A stretch of DNA of 64,000 nucleotides, from assembly GCF_000003815.2 (NCBI RefSeq), contig NC_049993.1:7811762-7875761 (forward strand), read 5' to 3'. Below are positions 35,401 to 47,400 of this stretch, piece by piece (position 1 is the first letter of the stretch; each line of letters starts with the position of its first letter). The notes under the pieces were generated by a model. That model ran no database searches, was not told where the DNA came from, and saw only the letters and a list, made by a program, of their open reading frames with translations. The position numbers were made by a program, and so were the translations under genes. The DNA comes from Branchiostoma floridae (lineage: Eukaryota; Chordata; Leptocardii; Amphioxiformes; Branchiostomatidae).

Positions 35401-38400
35401 CTATATCGATAGTCCCAAAGTTTTTTTTGGTTTTGTGGCAACTTGGCTAAATATAAGAAAATGTTTCTCCCAAGGAATACGAGATCTTCCAGAAAGCATC
35501 AAGGCTTGTAAGAACCTTACCTATGTGGAGGCAAGTGTCAACCCACTGGGCAAGTAAGTGCTGCAGATGTTTCTTTAGAATCAGGGCTTGAAATACTGGA
35601 TGCATGTGCACCCAGGTGCACCCAAAATTGAAGCTGTGCACCCAAATTTTTTTCAGTGGGTGCACAGGATGCACCCAAATATTTTCATGGGTTTAGTATG
35701 TAGAGATATCAAAGTGTACTAGTATACATAATATTCTTGACATCTAAGTATTAGAAAGATAATAGAATGTCTGTCATGGTACTTGTTTAAGAATTTGATA
35801 CCACTAACTATGTTTTGTTATTAGGTTTTTCTGACATTCTACTTAAATTTAAGTGGTGAACCCAAAAATATTTTGGTGCACCCAATTATTTAAGCTGGGT
35901 GCACCAGTGCACCTGATCCCAAAAATGAATTTCGAGCCCTGAGAATGTTTAGAGGTTTATTAGGTTTCTTTCTTTTGTTATGATACCTAGTCTCAATGCA
36001 TTGTTATTGTGTTTTTCTTGTAACTTGGTATGGCAAGTACTATATACACATCCAGTTTTTGGTGTGTCATTCAGCACCAAGGACAGAGACACCACTCTTG
36101 TTAATAACTAGCCATGCTAAATATGTTGAGGGAATACATTGTCCATATAACATTTAGCCAATATTTCATTTATCTAATATTTCCTACCTTTTCCTACAAT
36201 TTAGTAGCATGACATTCATAATCCCTCTATATACCACCTGGTCTATTGCTTTCTGTAACCCAGGCCAGAAATGTGTAAAGCCTAAAGTTTTCTCCCCACC
36301 ACCTGCCCAGGCTCCCAGATGGTTTCACTCAACTGCTGAACCTGACAGAGCTCTACCTGAACGACACCTTCATGGACTACCTGCCGGGAAACTTCGGCAG
36401 GTAAGAACACATCTACTTTCTTACAAATTTGAAGATTTTCAAAGGAGGATGCACCAAGATCCTTTTTGAATGCTTGAATGTCTGCACTGCTTGCCACATT
36501 GTTTTGCCCCCAATATGCGCCCTTGTGAAAATATCCTGGTGACAATCCTGGTTACCTGTGCTGAGAATGTTGCAATTGTGTTTTTGGTAGTGCTTGATCA
36601 TCTTGGCTCTTAGACACTTCAAGATAAAAATCTAGCAAGTCTCAGATGATGATGATGATGATGGCTGTTTCTTCACTTCTGGAGATCAGTAGGCGCTTGA
36701 AGCCAGCACGTGAGAGTTTAGGAGATGAGCGAGTGCTTAGGTGCATGTCCATCCTACTGATGGTCATTTTGGGAGTCAACTAAGTAATTCCATATTCAGA
36801 GCCCCTGCAAACCACAAGTCTCAGAGATGAAAATGAAAACACAGAGATAAGAAGAAATGTCAAGCCTATCAATACAAACTCCCCAGGGCTAAGTATAACC
36901 TAGGCATAAATTGGGCCCACAGACTCTGTTTTGATGTTGATTGTCCATTTCAGCCAATTTAGAGATGGGTGACAAAAAAATCTAAAAAAGTAACAGCATC
37001 AGAAAGGTTTATATGTTGCACTTTTCCCTCAGATTGACCAGGCTGAAGGTTCTGGAGGTGAGAGAGAACCACATGAAGACACTTCCCAAGTAAGTTACTG
37101 TCACAACTTTGACTAGCCTTAGTGTCACTCGGGCGCCCATAACCTCACCAACAGTTAGTTTGGGGAGAGTGTGGGAGGCCTGGAGGAACTAACTAGGATG
37201 ACACTCAGACAAGGGAACCTGAGTAAACTAACTAGGATGATATTCAGGCTACTTATTGACATGTGTGATTGGATATTTCAGAGTGTTCGCCTTGCATTCG
37301 GTAGGTTTTGAGTTTGATCCCCGGCTGAGTTTTAAAAAATGGTACATGCTGCTTTCTTTGCCTAGCACTCACCACCAATGAGGAAGAGTATGGGAGTAAA
37401 ACACGCTCCACTACCAGCAGACTAGCCCCCTGCTGTAGTGGCTTCCACAGATGTGTGGCCCAAGTGCTAAAGAAATGGAGATATGTGCCACCCTATTAGC
37501 ATCTGTTACAGATGAATGGGCCACTTTAACTTAACTTAAACAGTTATCCAATTTATAGTCTGTATATACTGGGTATATCATCTACAGCTGCAGTAAAATC
37601 AGTTATGTTTTTTTTTTTCAGATCCATCAGTCGACTGATCTTGTTGGAGAGGCTGGACATGGGGAACAATGACTTCTCAGAACTGGTAAGGCAGAAGTTA
37701 CAAAATGTACAATGTGTGTGTTTAGCTATTCATATTTACTAAACTTAAAGCCAGTCATTTTGTCTGTCTTCAGGGCCCATCCCTCCATCCTAGGATTGAA
37801 ATTTCCTTGTTGAGAGGGAAAATAATGCAGCCATCTCCGAAAAATATAAACTGTATGACAAATGGAAATGTATTTTTTAGGCCACACCAATTTAATTTCT
37901 TGGTTCACGGATTCGCTCGCTCCTATTTTTTGGAAAAAAAAATAAAAATAAAAATTACCACTCAGCAAATTTTCACCATAAATGAAACCATTCGCCAGCT
38001 TTCTGGTGTAGCAAACATAAAAACTGACACTACTTTTGTAATTTTCAATGAACAGGTGCTGTTACTGTACAGTAATAGTCTTTTGTACTTTTTTTCAAGC
38101 TGAAAACTTTTTATTCTTTATGTTTTGGATTAGCCCTTACCTTTACCCCAACCATTTTACAATTTTTATTTTTATTTCGCCCTCTCGCTCCATATTTTTT
38201 ATGAAAAAATCCGTGAACCAAGAAATTAAATTGGTGTGGCCTTAGTGAAATATGACAGATTTATCCACTGTGAATAATCAATAACATGGGCCTCCAAATC
38301 ATGGATGGGGCAGAAACACATTAAAGTTGGAGACAGCCTTAGATCATTTTAGATTTTCATTATGACTTTCATGCAGTCTTCCCCACACTTGCAGGGGGCT

Positions 38401-41400
38401 AGTCCACTGACCAGTTGAGGATCTATCGTTTGACCAGTTGAACTGACATGATGAACTTTACTTGTATTGTGTTATGTATAGCCAGAGGTGGTGTGCCACA
38501 TGTCCAGCCTACAAGAACTATGGGTAGACAGCAACGCCATTCACACTTTTCCACAGGTAAGTTTGAATGCCTAAAATGTTTGTTATCAAAACAACTACAT
38601 GTATCAAGTATTTCAGTCACCCAGGAAAAATAGTGGATCAGCTCATCTGAAACATCTGACGGTTAACAAAACTTATCCAGTTACTTCTCCCTTGTTCAAG
38701 TTTTAAAGTTATGTTAAACAATTCATCTCCACATTTTTCTTGCTTTTTGGCAAATAAAGAGTAAGAAAACAGCTTACGTTTAACTCTCTTTAACCAACCT
38801 TAAGGCCATAAGGTACCTGCAGAGACTTAGCTTCCTGGACGCATCCAAAAACCAGTTAGAAGACCTGCCAGAAGAAGTTGAACACCTGACCAAAATGACG
38901 GACCTCCACCTCTCTACCAACCTCCTACAGGACCTTCCAGCTGGTATTGGTGAGTACAACATGGCCTGGTGTTCGATCATCTGACACTGGGCATTTGCAA
39001 TTCCAGGCCTGCACTTGGCCAGGCTGTTTGTGGGGAAAAAATGTTGAAAATACAAACCACGAGAAGTTGTTGTCAGTAGGTAATCTTTTCAACTTTTAAC
39101 TTTTTTCAATCCTGTATTTCTGTGTGCAGGTGCATTAACTCAATTGGTGGTCTTGAAGGTCGACGACAACCAACTCCTGTCCCTACCACACTCTATTGGA
39201 GGGTGAGTTTATTCATTATTGGCAAATATTACTGCACAATGTGTGATCAGTCTAGGAATGGTGAAACATCCCTTGACAGTTCTACTGCTAGATGAAAGTG
39301 TGCTTACTGGCTAATGAGGCCAACTCTATGCAATTTTTTTTATCCAGGCTTGCTTCGCTGCAAGAACTTGATGTGTCTTACAACGATTTAGAGGTAAGGT
39401 TGCTTTTAAACAAGAGGTTTTCTACAAAATTTACTGCAACTAAAATTATCTTAAACAACATGTCTGTGTCTATTGTGGAAAGATACACACATGTATCATA
39501 GGGTCTACAGCACTGTACCAGATCATTTCTCTTGAAGCAGATTTCTAGACTTATAGATACTCCGATACTCAATGTGTCTTTACTGTTTCAAGAAAAGACA
39601 GTTACAATTATACAGGGTCACCACCTCTCACTTTGTTGCAACAGCCAAGTGGGTAGGGTGTTTGCCTTGCTTTCAGTATATGTTGGTTGTGAGTTTGGCC
39701 CCTGGCTAATTCATACCAAAGGCTTTCAAAATGGTACATGTTCTTTTTCTGCTTAGCACTCAGTACTTGGGAAAGAATATGGTACATTTCTTGTTGGACA
39801 AAAATTTTGTATAGACCATTACCAGCTGACTAGCCCCCTGCTGTAGTCATTGAACAAAGCTGTGTGGCTCAGGGCTTTAGAAACAGAGACAGGTATGGCC
39901 TGATGCACCATTTGGTATAATATCGTAGTTTACCCTGTTGTTTACAGCACCTGCCACCAACTATAGGACTGTTGCGGAGATTACGAACTCTGATCGCTGA
40001 CGAGAACTGCCTCATGGAGCTACCAGCAGAGGTAGGGTGTCTTTGTTCACTGCGAGTAAAAGGTGCTCCAAGTAAAATGAATGATTTGAATTTGCATGGA
40101 TGCACAAGGCATCTACAAAAAGCACTTGTGTCTTGCCCAAAATATAATTTATTAACTACTGAAAAGTAGTTTAGATCCAGGTTCTGACCCGGACCTGAAC
40201 TTTATCCTATGGACCTGAGCTTTTAAGTCTTAAGGAATACTTGCAGATAGATGTGCAAAAATTAGGTGTGACAGGTCGTTCAGTATAATATAATCAGCAG
40301 CTGCCACGCGGTGTGCGTGCAAAGCTGGTGTGTTACGCTGAAGGCAGTTATGCTAGCTAGATACAGATAGAAAACTATATCCCAACAATGGATAGTGAGT
40401 GAGTGAGTGATCTGGATCTGAATGTTTTGTACTGGTAACTATCGCTAGAATACCATAAAACTCTTAGATTAAATGTGAACATTTTTTGCCGTTAGCTGGG
40501 CAGCTGTAGCAGTATGACGGTGCTGTCTGTCAGGAGTAACCAGCTGGAGAGACTGCCAGACGAGATCGGCAGGATCCCCAACCTCAAGGTCATTAATGTC
40601 AGTGACAACAGGTAAAACTTCTTTCGTATTCACTTGGGTAGTAAACAGTTAGAGAATAGCAATGTCTGTACTTGTCTCTATCATGATGTCTGTATTGTTC
40701 ATTGTTCTTTGATTGAGTCTATGAAAAATTGAAATTATGATGACTTTTATGGAATTTATGATTAGTATAAATGATGTGACATGTCTCAGAATAGGTAACT
40801 ACTACTAGTATCAGGTACTGCCGAAATTCTTGCGGTGGCTTATTGTTTGTGGTTTTCACAGTGGCCTCTTCACAGCAAACTTAAAACCACCAGGAAAACC
40901 CTTGTCCTGTCTTCTGTCTGCCTACCCCTTGTTTCAAAATTGATGTGAACTTGAAACCATTGCAAAAACTCCATTCTCGCCCTAGGCCCTACCACAAAGT
41001 TAAATCCCTGCAAACTTAAGGCATTTACAGTATTCCTTTTAGCATGTGTTGCTACATGACAGTCCATTCCATACCTCTTGACATTTCTTAAAGTCTGTGA
41101 AAACAACAAAATATACCTGACCCCAGTATCATCCTTGTTGTCCTGTCCAGGCTGGAGTTCCTCCCCTTCAACTTCACCAAGCTGAAGAAGCTGTGGGCCC
41201 TGTGGCTGGCGGAGAACCAGTCCAAACCTCTCATCCCTCTCCAGTCCGAGTACAACGCCAGCGTGCAGGGGAGGGTGCTGACCTGCTACCTGCTACCACA
41301 GCAGCAAGGACAGGAAGATGGTGAGACTGGCAAAGAGTTCAACTTTGAACTTCACAGTGCTCTGTATTATGTTGTCTATTCCTTGAACTTAAGATTTAAA

Positions 41401-44400
41401 TCTGGAAGATTTCGTGGGTAAAAAGAAAGGGTGTAGTTGGATATCTTGACTAAAATAAAATTATATGCCTGGTCAAAATGTGGCATTTAGCACAGCAGCA
41501 AGGATAGATAGGAAGATGGTGAGGGTTGGAACTGGAGTGTATTTTTGGCTATGCCTTTTGCAAGCTACTCTTCCAGTGGTTTGTAAAGCATGTCTGTAAC
41601 TATACATTACGGTAACCATACAACATCAAGACAGCATGGATCCACTATGACACATTATTTAGATGTATGTTTGTTATAAAACTATCCAGTCCAAAACCTT
41701 AATGTATCATGGTACAACTTGTCTTCCTGTACAGAATTCTTCAATTGTGAAATACATCCTGTACAGAAGACTCACTATTCAAACCTTCAGAGTGTTAACT
41801 CTGTTTTTTTCTTTACCTTGGTCTTGTTGTAACATGCAGCTTAAAATATGTAAAATTAACTTTAAAATATGCAATATCCATAGATTTTGGATTGAAAGAG
41901 AATGCAGATGAATCTAAAGTATCCATCGAAAGATTTGCGTTTTGGCCCAGAATATTGATGTAATATCCTTGGCAAAATGTGTCTGCTTCCTTAAGATTTA
42001 AAGCATTGATTATTTTCACTCCGCGTACCGTAGGTACGCTTCGAGTGAAAATATTGTTTTCATACTGTTTCTTCTTTCTTTCTTTCTCCTGTCGCGACCT
42101 TTAAAGTGATTCCTCTCCGTCGTTCCTGGACCAAATGGCCTGAAATTTGGCAGAAGGGTACAGTGGGCCAATACCCAGACCCGTTTTTCTCATTTTTTTG
42201 ATAGATACCTTTACAATGATTTTAGGGATGTTTTAAGGTCATTTTCTGGCCCGGCTGTATATTTATGTCTCCCGTGCCCAGGTGTTACGTCCAGATGACT
42301 TGAAAGTTGGTATGATACTGCGTGAGATACTTATTAAAAGGACCCGGTATTATTTTTGGCCAAACGTCACTTCAAAATCATTTAAAAGCCAATTTGGCGG
42401 GGTATCTACGCATATTTTCACCGAGCTCGCGTTTCGCGCGTGTAACCATATATGGTCACGTTTGCACGTGCGTCCGTTGCACCATATATGGTTATGGACG
42501 TTTCCGCGCGTGACGTAAGCTGTTTACCTGCAGCTGTGCATTGTGGCTAATTGAATTTAGAAGGGAACCAATATGCGCCCGACACTTAGCGGAAGCGATG
42601 ACCTGATTGGTCAGCTCGGGTACAGCCAATGAGGAAGGGGTTTTCAACTTAGCGGCTGGGAGTACATATATGTCGCCGGGAAGAAGTCCGTTAAAAGTAA
42701 GTGAAAAATTGTACTGTTTATCTTAAAATTGGCAACAATACACAAACGCAGTAACAAATTTGGGTAACTTGTCGTCGTTATTGTGTAAATTTTGTTTGAT
42801 TTACCCACGTTTAGAGTGTCTGGATAAGCGATACCGTAGCGTCAGAATGCCGCGGTAAGTGGTGGGAGCGCATGCATGGAATATTGTTGCGCTTTGCAGT
42901 GACTGATGAGACAGTACTAGTATTGTATCAACAAGCTTTATTGACACGACAAAAAGTACAGTCAATTTTGTATGGCCAACTTTAAACTGCAACGAAAAAA
43001 GAAAGAATACAGAGTATATCTTACAATTCTACTAATTAAACATTATGATATGATTCTACTAATTATCGGTGAAAAGTGTACAGTAGTTCTCTTCCATAGT
43101 AACGTTATATGATAGTACAGATTTTCAAGGGCAAATCTACTAGTACAAACGTTACACTATGTTGTGAATTGTCCATTCAGGTTGGTTGTACAAGAATATA
43201 TGTAATGAGGTGTGGCTTTTTTTCTAATCAACAAACAAAAAGGATCTTCCTTTTACTCTGGGTGGCAGTACGTACATGAAATTACACAAAGGAAATACTA
43301 ATTATTGTATTCTATTCTATTTTCTACTGGAGGAAGATGAAACACCAACAGGACTGTTGTGCAGACAGCTGGGGTTGTGCCTTGACCTTGGACCAGGTCA
43401 AAGGTCACCAGCCAAGATGGCTGTCCTCTCAGGACCTCCAGCCCTGGGGATTCCAATCCAACTCAATCTTCAGCGGTGGAGGCTCCTGGAGGGCACCATC
43501 TACGCTAGATAAGTGGTAGATAGGGTTTAGAGTTCTTTTTTGTTCTCATTTATAATTTCTTTTTGCTAGTTAGGAGGAAAAACTTCACTTCAATGTGACA
43601 TTGGCATGGCACCCCCCTCCCACACTGGCGATTCTTATCTTTTGAGTTTGCGAACGTTTTCTTTTGTTTTCATTGCCCTTCTTATCATCAGTATGTCCAG
43701 CAATGATTCTTCAAGTGCCCCTTGTGGGATTTGTGATCTACCAGTTACTTGGTCTGACAGAGGAGTAGAATGTGAGACATGTGGAACCTGGTTCCACGCA
43801 TCCTGCCAGCACATTGGATCCGACACTTACCTGGACATCACCCTTGACACAACATGGCGATGTGTCATTTGCGCCAACGACAACTATAGCAGCACCCTCT
43901 TTGACCTACATGGTGTCGAGCAGGAGTACAGCAGAAATCTTAGTTCCTCCTCCCTCCCAGAAAGTGAATCTGGATTCAAGCCTCTCCACTCCTCTACTCC
44001 CACCCGCAACAGTCAGCTCGGCAGACAGCAAAACCGACCACTGAGGCTGCTAAATGTCAACTTCCAGTCAGCCTCTGGGAAACCTGCAGAGATAGCAAAC
44101 ATGTTGCATAGCACCAAACCAGATGTTGTCTTTGGTACAGAGACCTGGCTCAACCCAGACATCAAGACCACAGAGTTTTTCCCTGACGGCTTCAATGTCT
44201 TCAGAAAAGACCGCATCGACAAGAGCGGCGGCGGAGTCCTCATCGCAGTTAGGGATCACCTGCAATGCACAGAGGTCCCCGAGCTTGATCCTGGCGGTGA
44301 AATTCTGTGGCTGAAGCTACTCACACGCAACCAGCGCCCACTCTACCTTTGTGTGTTCTATCGTCCATCTTCCTCTGACAAAGCAGCCCTTGAGAAGCTT

Positions 44401-47400
44401 GATACAGCACTGCGCAGAGCTTCAGCGATGAAGAACGCCCAACTGATCATCGTCGGTGACTTCAACTTTCCATCATGGAACTGGCAAGCCATGACGCTGA
44501 AACCAAACCCGGCCTACACGGCACTCCACCAGCAGTTTGTCGACCTCCTGTATGATACAGGTTTAGACCAGATAGTACAGGAACCAACGCGCGGAGAAAA
44601 CACACTAGACTTAGTCCTCACAAACTCTCCATCCCTCATCCCCCGTGTTGAAGTCATCCCTGGTATCTCCGACCACAGTATCGTGTACTTCGAGTACAAG
44701 ATCAAGCCAGACGTGCTGAAGAATGCCAGCCGTCCCATCCCTCTCTATGGGCGTGCCAACTGGGAAGCCATGAAGCAAGACATGGAAACACTTCAGCAGG
44801 ACTTCACAAATTCGGAAGACACATCGACAGAAGAACTGTGGCAGAAGTTCAAGTTAGCACTGAAAGGTAGTATGGATAAACACATTCCAACCAAGAAACC
44901 TAGACAAAAGGAATCCCTTCCCTGGTTGACCCCAGACATCCGTCGTCTCATTAGAAAGCGTGACAGGCTCTACAGGAAGATGAAGAAAAGTGGCAACCTG
45001 GACATGCGGAGAGAAGTCAAGAAACTGAGCAGAGAGATCAGGAAGCAGATGCGGCGCTCCTACTGGAGATACACCGAGCACCTGTTCTCTCCCACCAGCT
45101 CAGAAGAAAGCCCCAGATCTAGTCAGAAGAGATTCTGGACCTACGTGAAGCACCAGCGCTCCACCACCACTGGCGTACCTGCCCTAAAGTCTAACGGTAA
45201 GCTCATCACCGACCCTAAACAAAAGGCTGAGTTACTGAACAACCAGTTCTACACTGCGTTCAGCGAAGGTACCGCATACACAGCATCAGAGTTCAAGGAT
45301 CGGTGCTCAATGCCTGACTCCCGTGATGACTTTCCCTCCATGGATGACATCACGATCAGTACCAAAGGCATTGAGAAGCTCCTGGCAAGACTCAACCCCA
45401 CCAAAGCAGCAGGCCCAGATGGCATCACTCCACGCGTGCTGAAAGAGCTGGCCACAGAACTCTCCCCCATACTCACCACCATCTACAAGTCGTCGCTACA
45501 CACAGGCCAGGTACCCAAGGACTGGAAGGAAGCATTGGTGACCCCAGTGTTTAAAAAGGGAGAACACTACAAGGCGTCCAACTACCGCCCCATCTCCCTC
45601 ACCAGCGTTCCTGCCAAAATCCTTGAACACGTCCTTGTCAGTGCCATCATGCATCACCTTGAATCGAACAGCATCCTGTCCACTCAACAACACGGCTTCC
45701 GCAAACACCGCTCCTGCGAGACTCAGCTCCTCGAGTTCGTCGAGGAAGCCTCCTCAGCCATGGAGAGCGGCGTTGCTACTGATGTCATCATCATGGACTT
45801 TCAAAAGGCATTCGACAGAGTGAATCACAGCCTCCTCGTACACAAGTTAGACCACTATGGGATCAGAGGACACACCAACAGCTGGATAGCGAACTTCCTC
45901 AGTGATCGTAAGCAGGCTGTGGTGGTCAACGGTTCCCAGTCAAGCTACGTGGACGTGAGGTCGGGAGTCCCACAGGGCACGGTGCTGGGGCCGTGTCTAT
46001 TCCTCACGTACATTAACGACCTTCCGCAGAGGATCTCCTCCCCCTCCCGACTGTTTGCTGATGACACTGCTGTATACCGGATGATTACTTGCCCTGAAGA
46101 TACATCAAAGTTGCAAGAAGACCTAGACAAGCTAGAAGTCTGGGAGAGCGAGTGGGATATGGCCTTCCACCCAGACAAGTGCAGCCAGCTGCCCTTGACG
46201 CGTGCCAGAAAGCCTCTAAATGCTCACTCCAGTTACCAACTTCACAACCACACCCTTGAAAGAGTTCCCACAGCCAAGTACCTTGGACTTACACTGCAGA
46301 CCGACCTTTCCTGGGGCACACATATTGAGAACACCTACTCAAAGGCAAATAGAATGTTGGGCTTCCTAAGACGCAACTTACGAGTCTGCTCCAGCAAGAC
46401 CAAGGAGCTGGCGTACAAAGCACTGGTCCGTCCAGTTGTGGAGTACGCCAGCTCCGTCTGGGATCCCCACACCAGCCGTGACATTAGCAAGTTAGAAAAG
46501 ATCCAGCGCAGGGCTGCGCGTTTCGTCCAGAACCGACACAGAAACACCTCTAGTGTCTCTGACATGCTAAACCAACTTCAGTGGGCTTCTCTTCAAGATC
46601 GGCGCCGCCACACCAGACTGGCGATGATGTACAAGATTGTCCACAACCTAGCAAGTGTGCGATGCGTAGCCTTAAAGCCCCTGCCCTACAACAACGTGTA
46701 CAGAAGCCGGAGAGGCCATAACCAACAACTCCAACACATTCCCTGCCGTACTAACTACAGACTCAATTCATTCTTCCCGCGGACTATCCGCGAATGGAAC
46801 ACTCTGCCCAAAGACATCATCGAATCCCCGTCCTTGACCACTTTTACCTCAAAGCTGACCCGTACTCCATCTTCTATCTAGCCTAATGAACAGTGGCGAC
46901 CTTTGACCCGACTTGTCAATTATTGCCAATCCCTTGGCAGTTGGACAATATCGGAAGAAGAAAGTGTCAATTTGACAGTGTTGAATTCATTATTGGTCGG
47001 GTGCTCGAACTCAACTAATTCCAAAAAGTCTGGCCTGTCAGAGAACACAATAGTCAACTGGCTACAAAGGTGGCATCAACAGACACCAAGGAGAGGATAG
47101 CAAAGTCACGTACAAGAAGTGTTACTGTGACAGAAACACCAGCTTTATGTATGATTAGGCTATTTGGGACAATATTGTAACTATTAAACTAAGTGACAAT
47201 TAGAGATATTATTATACCAACCATGAGTTCAAACATTGTATTTCATGACAGACATGAATAAGTTTTTATGACTTTTCAGACACCACGTCATGGTATATGC
47301 TGTGTAATTTAGTAATGCACTGTACTACAAACAGTTAATCAGAATAATTAGATAATCATAAACTGATTAGTTTATGTGGAAAATAAATGGGACGTTAAGT

